The notes under the pieces: model-generated
Seen by the model: only the letters and a program-made list of their open reading frames with translations
The model's database searches: none
Told to the model about the DNA's origin: nothing
Program-made: the position numbers and the translations under genes
Assembly (NCBI GenBank): GCA_020350785.1
Contig: CP070722.1
Coordinates: forward strand, 2,253,151 to 2,296,705
From: Gemmatimonadota bacterium
GTDB taxonomy: Bacteria > Gemmatimonadota > Gemmatimonadetes > Palauibacterales > KS3-K002
Direction of reading: 5' to 3'
DNA length: 43,555 nucleotides
Shown: positions 1 through 7,714 of the stretch, one piece after another
Layout of the letters: each line of letters begins with the position of its first letter
Position numbering within the stretch: the stretch's first letter is position 1

Positions 1-1
1 G

Positions 2-970
2 CTCGTCTACAACCAGTCGAACGGAACCGAGGAACTGCGCGAATTGATCGCCGCCATCTATCCCGGCGCCAGTACCGACAACGTGCTCGCCAGCAACGGT
101 GGCTCCGAGGCCAACTACATCACCGCCTGGAGCCTTCTCGACGCCGACTCCGCCGTCGTCATCGAAGCCCCAAACTACATGCAGCTCTGGGGAGAAGCCG
201 AAGCTTTCGCGCGTGAGGTCAGAGCCTTCAACCTCGTGGAGGACAATGACTGGCGGCCCGACCTCGACCAGCTGAGGGACCAGGTTGACGGCAATGTCAG
301 GCTGATAATCATCACCAACCCGAACAACCCCACGGGCGCGATACTGAGCGAAGAGGAGATCGCCGAGATTGTGGCAATCGCCGATCGTGTCGGCGCCTGG
401 ATCATCGCCGATGAGATCTACGCGGGCGCGGAATTGGACGGGCAGTGGTCGCCCAGCTTCTGGGGTCGCTACGACCGCCTGGTAATCACCGCCGGCCTAT
501 CGAAAGCCTACGGCTTGCCCGGCCTGAGGATCGGTTGGGCCGTGGGACCCACCGACTTCATCACCAAGCTCTGGTCTTACAAAGACTACACCAGCATCGC
601 GCCCGGCACACTGAGTGACCTCTGCGCACGAATCGCGCTCAGGCCCGAGACGCGTCAACGCATCTACCATCGCACCCGTCGAATCCTCAACGAGAATCTA
701 GTGCCGCTCACAACCTGGCTCTCCCAACGACCCGAACTCTTCCGATTCCTCGAGCCACGGGCCGGCGCCATCTGCTACACCAAGTACGACCTCGATATCA
801 ACTCCAGCCAGCTTGCCCAGCGCCTGAAAGACGAGCAAAGCGTCCTCATCGTGCCCGGCGATCACTTCAACATGGACGGCTATCTGCGGATCGGTTTCGG
901 CATTCCGCGCAAGGAGATCATCGAGGCGCTCGATAGAATAGAGACCGTGGTTAGATCGATCGCAAAATAG
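2..970 (+). CDS. PLP-dependent class I/II aminotransferase, 5' truncated
   Basis: The frame is open from the first bases of the window, so the N-terminus is missing and the TTG at 44 is unlikely to be the true start. The fragment covers most of a fold-type I aminotransferase: NPNNPTGA is the conserved substrate/PLP loop, DEIYAG carries the Asp that contacts the pyridine nitrogen, and GLSKAYGLPGLRIGW carries the Schiff-base Lys followed by the conserved Arg region. The C-terminal small domain ends in RIGFGIPRKEI. About 320 residues remain of a family that is usually 370-400 long. The substrate cannot be told from sequence; aspartate/aromatic-type or a specialised amino-acid aminotransferase are possible. 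It converges on the PDZ gene and is separated from it by hairpins. Confidence 0.88.
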   Translation, partial: LVYNQSNGTEELRELIAAIYPGASTDNVLASNGGSEANYITAWSLLDADSAVVIEAPNYMQLWGEAEAFAREVRAFNLVEDNDWRPDLDQLRDQVDGNVRLIIITNPNNPTGAILSEEEIAEIVAIADRVGAWIIADEIYAGAELDGQWSPSFWGRYDRLVITAGLSKAYGLPGLRIGWAVGPTDFITKLWSYKDYTSIAPGTLSDLCARIALRPETRQRIYHRTRRILNENLVPLTTWLSQRPELFRFLEPRAGAICYTKYDLDINSSQLAQRLKDEQSVLIVPGDHFNMDGYLRIGFGIPRKEIIEALDRIETVVRSIAK

Positions 971-973
971 CTC

Positions 974-1018
974 AATAAAAAGAGCCCACCCCGTACGTTC
1001 GCGCCGGGATAGGCCCTC
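974..1018 (-). terminator. intrinsic terminator of the minus-strand sphingolipid/ECF operon
   Basis: Read on the minus strand, arms 1005-1018 and 982-993 form an imperfect stem (ten pairs, two mismatches, a 2-nt bulge) followed by a T-run opposite AATAAAAA at 974-981. It lies just past the stop of the PDZ gene, between convergent genes. Seen in sequence; function inferred. Confidence 0.5.
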
Positions 1019-1025
1019 GAAATGT

Positions 1026-1053
1026 GCCTGCTGACCTGTAACGGTCAGCAGGC
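1026..1053. terminator. perfect 11-bp hairpin between convergent genes
   Basis: GCCTGCTGACC (1026-1036) and GGTCAGCAGGC (1043-1053) are perfect inverted repeats around the 6-nt loop TGTAAC. The hairpin ends 2 nt before the PDZ-gene stop codon. There is no long T-run on either side, so it may act as a bidirectional terminator or as a 3'-end stabiliser together with the second hairpin at 974-1018. Confidence 0.6.
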
Positions 1054-1055
1054 CT

Positions 1056-2099
1056 CTACTTGGAGATCGTGCAGGTCGCCTTCTTGCCCTTTCGCACGTA
1101 AGTGACTTCCGTACCCCCGGCGGCGAGATGCTTTCGCAGCTCCGACACTGTGTCCACTGAGTTCCCATTGACTGCCAGTACTACATCACCCTCGCGCAGA
1201 CCCGCCTCGAACGCCGGCGTGTCTTCCACTACATCGGTGATCAGCAAGCCGGCCTTCACCCCGAAGTACTCGCCCATGTCGCCCTTCTCGCTCAGTTCCT
1301 TGAAGCGGGCACCCGCCACCGCGTCCGAGTACACGACGGCCTTTCGCATCTCCGGCGCCATCACCCGGACCTCGACGCTCGGCTCCTTCTGGGGCATCAC
1401 ATAAAGCGTGCGAGCGGCTAGCGTGTCGACGTGAATCCTTAGCTTGACGTTCAACTCTGTAAGGGCCCTGCGTATCGAATCGATCTCGGCGCGCTGCACT
1501 CGCAGGCGCTGACGTCCCGACTCGCTCTGCGCCTGCCTTCCCTCGGCCTCCGTGACCCGCAGCGTGCGCTCAGCCTCCTTCAAGGCGGTGCGAAGGCTCT
1601 GCTGCGACTCGAATAGCCGCTTTGAGCGCGCCCGCAGCGAATCCAAATCCTCCGACCTCACCAAGCCTGTCCAGTCACCGAAGGCCTCTTGCTCGCGCGC
1701 GGGCACGACTATCAAGGCGACTTCCTCTCCATCACGGCGCACGCCAAACTCCACATCCTCGCCGACCTGCATCGACCCGAAGAGCCGAGCACCTTGCTCC
1801 GTCATGATATCTGCGCCGTTGATCGCTACGATCACGTCGCCAGGCCGTAGACCGCCCAGATACGCAGGACCGTCCTCCCGAACCCAATTGACGAGCGGTG
1901 GCTCGGCGAACCACCACACGACCGAGTCACCCTCCTTCGTCAGTCGACACAACTGTACGTCGCGTTTCTCTCCGCAGTCCAGGTTGATACCGATAAAGCC
2001 GCGCTCCCCCTGGGCTCGGATCTCAGAACTCGCTCCCGCGGTCGCAACCGCCACCAACAATAGAGACCGGCTCAGCCTCGCTATGCTCCTGCTAGTCAT
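1056..2099 (-). CDS. secreted/envelope protein with two PDZ domains flanking a coiled coil
   Basis: The 347-residue product starts with a signal peptide (basic RSIARLSRS, hydrophobic LLLVAVATAGAS, likely cleavage near residue 29-30). A first PDZ domain spans about residues 33-125 (GLRPGDVIVAING carboxylate-binding region), a charged heptad-rich coiled coil about 150-225, and a second PDZ about 270-347 (GLREGDVVLAVNG). No serine-protease domain (no HtrA GNSGG) is present, so it is a scaffold or sensor and not a DegP/DegS protease. The ATG is supported by the upstream GAGGAG. It is the last gene of the minus-strand operon carrying the ECF sigma/anti-sigma pair; PDZ proteins often sense misfolded envelope proteins, so a link to that signalling is reasonable but inferred. 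Confidence 0.85.
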   Translation of the reverse strand: MTSRSIARLSRSLLLVAVATAGASSEIRAQGERGFIGINLDCGEKRDVQLCRLTKEGDSVVWWFAEPPLVNWVREDGPAYLGGLRPGDVIVAINGADIMTEQGARLFGSMQVGEDVEFGVRRDGEEVALIVVPAREQEAFGDWTGLVRSEDLDSLRARSKRLFESQQSLRTALKEAERTLRVTEAEGRQAQSESGRQRLRVQRAEIDSIRRALTELNVKLRIHVDTLAARTLYVMPQKEPSVEVRVMAPEMRKAVVYSDAVAGARFKELSEKGDMGEYFGVKAGLLITDVVEDTPAFEAGLREGDVVLAVNGNSVDTVSELRKHLAAGGTEVTYVRKGKKATCTISK

Positions 2100-2146
2100 C
2101 TACTCCTCTTCTCATCCCTGGCCTTGAGAACATGGTAATGCGTCTT

Positions 2147-2812
2147 CTATCGCCACAATACTTGCTCGCCGGGGCCCTGAACCTCATTCAGCTCCCGCAG
2201 CATCGCGTCCCGCTCCTCGACCGCCGCGAACAGATACGAGTTCAGCACCGGATCCGCTGGTTCCACTGACAGCGCCGTCCGCGATGCCTCCACCAGCATC
2301 TGCAGCCCCACCAAGCGCTGCTGCGCCAGCGAGGGTACCGGCGCGCCCTCCTGCCGCGCCAGGCGCTCCAGATTCTGTAACGCCTCATCGTAGTCGGCGC
2401 CGCGACGCTGCACCTCGGCCATCGCCTCCGTTAACGTCATCGCCGACGGGCGGCTCGCCGCCACTGCGCCAACGCCCGCCTCGCTGCCCGGCCCGTCCGA
2501 CCACATCGCTCGGCCCAGGCCCAGCCCGATCACGAACACGGCCGCCGCGGCCACAGCCTGCAACGCCACCAGACGCGGCCCGCGTAGACCCGCGCGCCAG
2601 CCCCGTCGGGACCCCGGCAGCCCGGCCTCGATCCGCATCCAGAGATCCTCCGGAGCACCCAGGTCCGGGAGCTCCCTCAGCTCGGCGCGTAGCTGCCGCA
2701 ACGCCTCCAGCTCATCCTGGCAAACAGAACAACTCGACAGGTGCTCCCCCGCCCCTGCTACGGACTCACCGTCCAGAAGCTCAGAGAGTGTCTCTTCCGT
2801 TAGATGCACCAT
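2147..2812 (-). CDS. membrane anti-sigma factor with HxxxCxxC zinc finger
   Basis: The 221-residue protein begins with the ZAS/zf-HC2 anti-sigma domain: His24, Cys28 and Cys31 form HxxxCxxC in EHLSSCSVCQDEL. A membrane segment follows at about residues 85-107 (VALQAVAAAAVFVIGLGLG), then a roughly 110-residue C-terminal domain predicted outside the membrane. The layout (cytoplasmic zinc finger, one helix, outer sensor) is that of type II anti-ECF factors. The start lies 14 nt after the stop of the ECF sigma gene, and this pairing is the main support for the function. The C-terminal part is helical and shows no catalytic motif. Confidence 0.88.
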   Translation of the reverse strand: MVHLTEETLSELLDGESVAGAGEHLSSCSVCQDELEALRQLRAELRELPDLGAPEDLWMRIEAGLPGSRRGWRAGLRGPRLVALQAVAAAAVFVIGLGLGRAMWSDGPGSEAGVGAVAASRPSAMTLTEAMAEVQRRGADYDEALQNLERLARQEGAPVPSLAQQRLVGLQMLVEASRTALSVEPADPVLNSYLFAAVEERDAMLRELNEVQGPGEQVLWR

Positions 2813-2826
2813 GTTCGACTATTACC

Positions 2827-3384
2827 TCAGCTTCTCACCCCGGCTCTCGACTGCGTCACCAACGCCCGCAGCCGTGCTCGCGCCTTCGACAACTGCGACT
2901 TCGAAGTGCCCACCGCTATACCCAGGCGCGCACCGATCTCCTCGTGCGTGTACCCTTCCACATCGTGCAACCACAACACCGACCTGTAGCCGTCGGGGAG
3001 CAAGTCCAGCGCCCGCTGCACCGTCACCCGCTCCGCCGCTCCCGCCGCCGGCCAACGATCGGGATTGCCCAACGTCGTCGCACCATCAAAACCCCTCTCC
3101 AGATCGCGCCGCCGCGCCGCCTGCCTCAGCCTCGTCAGCGCCGTGTTCACCGCCACTCGGTGCACCCACGTCCCAAACGCCGACTCGCCTCGGAAATCAC
3201 GAATCCGCTGGAAGGCGTTGGTCCAGGCATCCTGCGCCAGGTCCGCCGCCAGATCATCGTCACCGGCCAACCGCCGCACTACCGTGTACACCCGCGACGC
3301 GTGCCGCTCGTACAGCTGCCGCATCGCCTCGAGTTGCCCAGCTCGCGCCCGACGGACCAGCGTGGCTTCAGCCAAATCGACCAA
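2827..3384 (-). CDS. ECF RNA polymerase sigma factor (operon with ceramide genes)
   Basis: The product has region 2 (ATLVRRARAGQLEAMRQLY through DLAQDAWTNAFQRIRDFRG and TWVHRVAVNTALTRLRQ, about residues 7-90) and region 4 (ALDLLPDGYRSVLWLHDVEG with the helix-turn-helix HEEIGARLGIAVGTSKSQLS, about 125-175). There is no region 3, as expected for an ECF sigma. I prefer the TTG at 3384 because GGAGGGAAGG lies just upstream; a GTG at 3429 would overlap the PAP2 gene by 17 nt without a ribosome site. It sits between the PAP2 gene and its anti-sigma partner, suggesting that this regulator is co-transcribed with the lipid genes. Its region 4 is very like that of the second ECF factor at 15288-15875. 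Confidence 0.92.
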   Translation of the reverse strand: MVDLAEATLVRRARAGQLEAMRQLYERHASRVYTVVRRLAGDDDLAADLAQDAWTNAFQRIRDFRGESAFGTWVHRVAVNTALTRLRQAARRRDLERGFDGATTLGNPDRWPAAGAAERVTVQRALDLLPDGYRSVLWLHDVEGYTHEEIGARLGIAVGTSKSQLSKARARLRALVTQSRAGVRS

Positions 3385-3412
3385 TACGCCTTCCCTCCGT
3401 GCTCCCAGTAAC

Positions 3413-4333
3413 TTAGACGGGCGATCCACGGCCGGAGTTGCCCGCCCACTTCCTCGTCACTGCCTCCAGCCGCGGCCGCATCCGCCGAGCCAGCGACACG
3501 AGGATCACCGCCGCCAGTACCCCGCTCAGCGCATCCACGCCGTAGTGGAACCGCCCGTAGACCGTCCCGACAGTAAGCGCGATTACCGGTAGCGCCATGA
3601 GACCGCACACCAGCCGGTCATGACGCCAGCTCACCAGCAATATCGTCACCGCCACCGCTACGTGCGAACTGGGAAAAGCTGCACCTTTGCTCCCTCCATC
3701 CTCCAGCACCGCGTGCACCAGCTGGAAGAAGAAACCCTCCGCCAGTGGCCCGTCGATCACCGGGAACTGGTAGTGAGGGCCCGCGACTGGAAAAAAGATG
3801 AAGACCAGATAGCACCCGAAAAAGACGACCAGCTCGACGTATGCTAGCTCACGAAAACCCGCGATCCGCCCTCTCAGATACAGCGCCACCGCCGCCAGCG
3901 GCAGCTGCACCCAGTAGAACGCGTAGCTCAGATGGAACAGCTCGCTCAGCCAGAGGTTGGGCACTCGCTCGCTGAACGTCATCGCCAGCTGCTCGCCGAA
4001 GAGCGACTCTTCCAACCTCAAGATCAGCGGGTCGTGGTATCCCGTTGTGAACAGTAGGGCAAGATACCTGAGTTCCCAGTACAGGTAGACGATGAACAGG
4101 AACGGGTAGATATCGCGCAGGAACCCGCCGGACGTCCGGTCCTGCAGCGGTCGACCCGACCACCAGAGCCCGACCGCCAGCAACGCCGCGTGGGCCAGGG
4201 AGAGCCCCAACCAGACGGTCGGGCCCACCCGGTATCCGAAGATGCCGACGAGCAGGCCCGAAAGAAGAACGTAGCCCAGAAAGACCAGGTCCGCAGGCTG
4301 CGCCTTCGCCAACCGACGTTTGAGCCGGCTCAC
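3413..4333 (-). CDS. PAP2-superfamily membrane phosphatase/phosphotransferase (candidate ceramide head-group enzyme)
   Basis: The 306-residue product has about six hydrophobic segments and the PAP2 core motifs: FPSSHVAVAV (motif 2, catalytic His) and YGRFHYGVDALSG (motif 3, His and Asp). This form, with YxxFHY/VD and no classical KxxxxxxRP first motif, resembles the PAP2 group that includes inositol-phosphorylceramide synthase (Aur1-like) proteins, which transfer or remove phospho-head groups at the membrane. The GTG at 4333 overlaps the upstream gene's stop as GTGA and is preceded by AGGGG, so it is preferred to the GTG at 4357. Its place directly after the ceramide genes suggests a sphingolipid substrate; a general lipid phosphatase is the alternative. 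Confidence 0.82.
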   Translation of the reverse strand: MSRLKRRLAKAQPADLVFLGYVLLSGLLVGIFGYRVGPTVWLGLSLAHAALLAVGLWWSGRPLQDRTSGGFLRDIYPFLFIVYLYWELRYLALLFTTGYHDPLILRLEESLFGEQLAMTFSERVPNLWLSELFHLSYAFYWVQLPLAAVALYLRGRIAGFRELAYVELVVFFGCYLVFIFFPVAGPHYQFPVIDGPLAEGFFFQLVHAVLEDGGSKGAAFPSSHVAVAVTILLVSWRHDRLVCGLMALPVIALTVGTVYGRFHYGVDALSGVLAAVILVSLARRMRPRLEAVTRKWAGNSGRGSPV

Positions 4334-5313
4334 AGCCACCCCTGCGCTCGGTACCACTCCGCCGTCGCGCGAAGCCCATCTTCGCTGTCGTAGTGCGGCG
4401 ACCAGCCCAGTTCTCGCTGTGTGCGCTCCGTGCCGCAGGTCCAGGCCCGCTGGATCAGATCTCGGGCTCGCCGGCCGTCCAACTCACCGGCCGCACCACC
4501 ACGGCCCAGCAATTCCATCAGCGCACCTGCGCCTCTCAACACGATCGCCGGCAGGCGCACCGTCAGCGTTCGCCGTCCAGTGGCTCGTCCGATCGCCCTT
4601 GCTAGCTGGCTCCAGGTTAGTACCTGGGGATGCGCCACAAAATAGGTGTTGCCTAGCGCCACGGCTCGCTCCGCCGCCAGGCGAAGAGCCTGCGCCGCAT
4701 CTCGAGCATGCACCACCTGAACCAGCCGGCGCCGCACGCCGGGCGCGATCACCACGCCATGAGCCGCCATCTTGAAATAGGGTAGGGTATCCTCGTCGCG
4801 TGGGCCGTAGACGGCCCCGGGTCGTACTATCACTACCCCGATGCGGTCACCCGCGCCCAACGCCTCTCTCTCCGCCGCCAGCTTGCTGCGCCCGTAGTCG
4901 CTGGTCGGCGCCGGCGGATCTTCCACGGCGCGCGGTCGACCCGGCCTACTGGGGCCTGCCGCCGCCTGGCTACTACACAAGACGAAGCGCGGCTTCCCAT
5001 CCGACTCGCAGCACGCTTTCACCAGCGCCAGCGTCCCCCGCTGGTTGGCCGCCCGCAGCGCCTCCGGCGAGCCTCGCGTCAGTCCGGCGCAATGGATCAC
5101 CTTGTCGACACCGTCCACCGCTGCCGCCAGATCACCGCTCAGAAGATCCCCCACGACCAGCTCCACCGGCTTGCCCTCCAACCAGCGCAGCTTGCTCGTC
5201 GCCCGCACCAGGCAACGAACCCGGTATCCCGATTCCAGAAGCTCGTCAACGGCATGGCTGCCGACGAAGCCGGTGGCTCCCGTCACCAGAGCGGTTCTCG
5301 TTTCAGTGGACAT
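4330..5313 (-). CDS. NAD(P)-dependent extended SDR, candidate ceramide (3-ketoceramide) reductase CerR
   Basis: The 327-residue protein has the nucleotide-binding motif TGATGFVGSH (about residues 11-20), the acidic/Arg pocket CLVRATSKLRWL, and the catalytic YGRSK (Tyr and Lys, about residue 140). These are features of epimerase/dehydratase-type extended SDRs. In characterised bacterial ceramide pathways (Caulobacter cerR) the reductase that removes the 3-keto group is annotated exactly this way and is encoded close to spt and bcerS. Here it follows the GNAT-like gene and precedes PAP2 with overlap, which makes that role the best guess. Another sugar or steroid-like dehydrogenase function cannot be excluded from motifs alone. 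Confidence 0.8.
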   Translation of the reverse strand: MSTETRTALVTGATGFVGSHAVDELLESGYRVRCLVRATSKLRWLEGKPVELVVGDLLSGDLAAAVDGVDKVIHCAGLTRGSPEALRAANQRGTLALVKACCESDGKPRFVLCSSQAAAGPSRPGRPRAVEDPPAPTSDYGRSKLAAEREALGAGDRIGVVIVRPGAVYGPRDEDTLPYFKMAAHGVVIAPGVRRRLVQVVHARDAAQALRLAAERAVALGNTYFVAHPQVLTWSQLARAIGRATGRRTLTVRLPAIVLRGAGALMELLGRGGAAGELDGRRARDLIQRAWTCGTERTQRELGWSPHYDSEDGLRATAEWYRAQGWL

Positions 5314-5359
5314 CCGTTGTGTTGTTGTTGAGTGCTCTGTCTAGCGGCGGCCGGCACCG

Positions 5360-6481
5360 CTAGCTGAGCGCGCGCTCGTAGAGCCGGTAGGTCTTGTAAC
5401 GGCGGAAGCCCATCTTCTCAACCCCCTGAATCATCGAGTAGTTGTCCTCCAGAATCCATGAGCTCTCCGCCACTCGATGTCCTTTGCCCGTTCCGCGCCG
5501 AAAGATCTCCGAATAAAGAAGCGGGGCCATTAGCGACTTGCGGTATCCTTTCAGAATCCCAAGCGTCAACACCCTGATTCCAGAGATCCTCCGCATGTGC
5601 CAGAGAAGCCGGATCAGCCCGAACGGAAACAATCGACCGTTGGCTTTGCGAATCGCCTGGTTCACATCGGGCAACGCCAAGGCAAATCCCGCCGGCTTCC
5701 CCTCAGCCTCCCCTATCAGTGCTAACTCGGGATCGATCACCGGCTTCAGTTGCTTGGCCATGTACGTCACTTCCTCGTCCGTCATCGGGACGAATCCCCA
5801 ATTGCGCTCCCAGGCCGCATTGTACAGGTCCCGAACGAGACTCACCTCCTCCTCGAACCTGTCCATGCGAATCGATCTGACGCGCAAGTCCGTATTCGAA
5901 CGCTCGATAATGCGCTCGAGCGAGGCTAGGCGCTGCCGATCGAAATCCTCCTCCCGAACCTCGTAAGCCAAGAGGTCCTTGGCCTTCTCCAGACCCCAAG
6001 CTTCGAGCAGATCCACGTAGTAGGGAGGGTTGTAGGCCATCATCACGTAGGGGGCCGACTGAAAATTGTCTACGAGCAGCCCGCATTCATCGTTGGTCGA
6101 GAGACTCGTGGGGCCTCGCAGTCGGTCCAGCCCCCGATCCACCACCCACTCCCCCGCCCGATCCAGCAGCGCACCCGCCACCGCCGCATCATCCTCCGCC
6201 TCGAACAACCCGAAGAAACCTACCTTGTCCTCGTGGACGCGATTGTGCAGCCCGTTCTCGATCGCCACAATCCGACCCACCGGCCGACCGTTCTTGTATG
6301 CCAGGAATGGCTGGACGGCACCATGGGCGAAGAAGGGATTGCCGGGGTCCAAGCGCTTCTTCTCCTCGATCAGCAGCGGCGGAACCCAGGCCGGATACTT
6401 CCCAGGATAGATCCGCCAGGGAAAATGGAGAAAGGACTTGCGCTCTCCCCGCGTCTCAACGGGCCGAACTTGGATGCTCAC
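5360..6481 (-). CDS. GNAT-fold acyltransferase-like protein, candidate bacterial ceramide synthase BcerS
   Basis: The 373-residue protein begins QVRPVETRGERKSFLHFPW and contains PAWVPPLLIEEKKRLDPG, NPFFAHGAVQPFLAYKNGRPVGRIVA and a C-terminal half with ALIGEAEGKPAGFALALPD, RVLTLGILKGYRKS and a tail ending KMGFRRYKTYRLYER. This is the tandem GNAT-like architecture found in proteins of this length that are often called hypothetical or N-acetyltransferase. In Caulobacter such a protein is the bacterial ceramide synthase that N-acylates 3-ketosphinganine. It lies between the spt-like and reductase-like genes (33 nt after spt), which is the main argument for that role. The GTG start is not backed by a clear ribosome site. 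Confidence 0.75.
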   Translation of the reverse strand: MSIQVRPVETRGERKSFLHFPWRIYPGKYPAWVPPLLIEEKKRLDPGNPFFAHGAVQPFLAYKNGRPVGRIVAIENGLHNRVHEDKVGFFGLFEAEDDAAVAGALLDRAGEWVVDRGLDRLRGPTSLSTNDECGLLVDNFQSAPYVMMAYNPPYYVDLLEAWGLEKAKDLLAYEVREEDFDRQRLASLERIIERSNTDLRVRSIRMDRFEEEVSLVRDLYNAAWERNWGFVPMTDEEVTYMAKQLKPVIDPELALIGEAEGKPAGFALALPDVNQAIRKANGRLFPFGLIRLLWHMRRISGIRVLTLGILKGYRKSLMAPLLYSEIFRRGTGKGHRVAESSWILEDNYSMIQGVEKMGFRRYKTYRLYERALS

Positions 6482-6514
6482 TAATCTGCAGGTCGAATGG
6501 TCGGATGCGTCGCC

Positions 6515-7714
6515 CTAGATCACCGCCAGCTTCTTGCCAACCTGCTCGAAAGTCTCCAAAACAAAGTCGAGCTGGTCGTCCGTGTGCTCTGCTATATAAC
6601 TGGTGCGCAGGCGACAGCTGTTCTCCGGTACCGCCGGCGGCATCACCGGGTTGGTAAAGACCCCGGCGTCGAATACCTCCTTCCAGAAAATGAACGTCTT
6701 CTCCATCGGCCCGACCATTATCGGTATGATCGGTGTCTCAGTCGGGCCAATCTCGAATCCCAAGCTCCTGAAACCGTCCATCATGCGATGGGTAATCTGC
6801 CAAAGCCGCTCGCGCCGCTCCGGCTCCTTCTGTATGACTTCCAGAGCCGCCAGGACCGTCGCCACCGCCGCCGGAGGCATGCTGGCACTGAAAATCAGGC
6901 TGCGCGCATGATGCCTCAGGTAATGAATCACCGACTCCGGGCCCGCCACAAAACCACCAATAGATGCAAACGACTTGCTGAACGTGCCAATCGTCAACGG
7001 CACCCGATCCGTCAGTCCAAAGTGCTCGGCCGTGCCAGCTCCCGTCGGTCCCAGATAACCGATCGCGTGCGCGTCATCGACTACCAGAGCGGCACCGAAC
7101 TCCTCACACAACTCCACCAACCTCGGCACATCCGCTATATCACCCTCCATGCTGAACACACCGTCAACCACCACCATGTGACCCACATCGTTGCTTTCGG
7201 CCACCACGTTCGCCTCAAGCTGCCGCCTCAAGTTCTCCAGATCGCCGTGCTTGAAACGCGCAACCTCGCCGTAAGCCAGCCGACTGGCATCGACGATGCT
7301 CGCATGGTCCAGCTTGTCCAGATACACTCGGTCGCTGCGGCCTACCAGCGTGCCGATCACCCCCAGATTGGTCTGATAACCCGTGCTGAATACCAAGGCC
7401 GCCTCCGTCCCTATGAACTCGGCCAGCCGCGACTCCAGTAACTCATGCAAATCCATATTCCCGTTCAAGAATCGGCTGCCCGTGCAACCGCTACCGTACT
7501 TCTTGAGCGCCGCCTGCGCAGCCTCGATCACGCAAGGATGATGGGTGAGGCCCAGGTAGTTGTTCGAGCCGACCATTATCTTCCGCTTGCCGCCCACAAA
7601 TGACTCCGTGGCCGTTGTCCCCTCGATCGGCACGAAATAGGGGTAATAGCCCGCGGCCATGACCTCGCGCGCTCTTGTGAATGTGTAGCACTTCTCGAAA
7701 ATGGGTATATGCAT
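6515..7714 (-). CDS. spt: serine palmitoyltransferase-like alpha-oxoamine synthase
   Basis: The 399-residue protein is a complete alpha-oxoamine synthase: GSNNYLGLTHHP near the N-terminus, GSGCTGSRFLNGNMDLHE, DKLDHASIVDA, VVDDAHAIGYLGPTGAG, and TFSKSFASIGGF with the PLP Lys at residue 247. The family comprises serine palmitoyltransferase, glycine C-acetyltransferase (Kbl), ALA synthase and BioF. The N-terminal extension FEKCYTFTRAREVMAAGYYPYF and the neighbouring ceramide-type genes favour SPT (L-Ser plus acyl-thioester to 3-ketosphinganine). A GGGAGG sits just before the ATG. It is the first gene of the operon. Kbl is less likely because no threonine dehydrogenase is adjacent. Confidence 0.87.
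   Translation of the reverse strand: MHIPIFEKCYTFTRAREVMAAGYYPYFVPIEGTTATESFVGGKRKIMVGSNNYLGLTHHPCVIEAAQAALKKYGSGCTGSRFLNGNMDLHELLESRLAEFIGTEAALVFSTGYQTNLGVIGTLVGRSDRVYLDKLDHASIVDASRLAYGEVARFKHGDLENLRRQLEANVVAESNDVGHMVVVDGVFSMEGDIADVPRLVELCEEFGAALVVDDAHAIGYLGPTGAGTAEHFGLTDRVPLTIGTFSKSFASIGGFVAGPESVIHYLRHHARSLIFSASMPPAAVATVLAALEVIQKEPERRERLWQITHRMMDGFRSLGFEIGPTETPIIPIMVGPMEKTFIFWKEVFDAGVFTNPVMPPAVPENSCRLRTSYIAEHTDDQLDFVLETFEQVGKKLAVI

Noticed and set aside
2284-3411. Long plus-strand open frame (375 codons) opposite the anti-sigma and ECF sigma genes
   Set aside because: Its product is Arg/Pro/Ser-rich low-complexity sequence with no domain; the minus-strand genes have clear domains.
6515-7714. 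Calling the alpha-oxoamine synthase glycine C-acetyltransferase (kbl) or BioF
   Set aside because: No threonine dehydrogenase or biotin genes adjacent, and the downstream genes match a ceramide pathway; not fully excluded by motifs alone.
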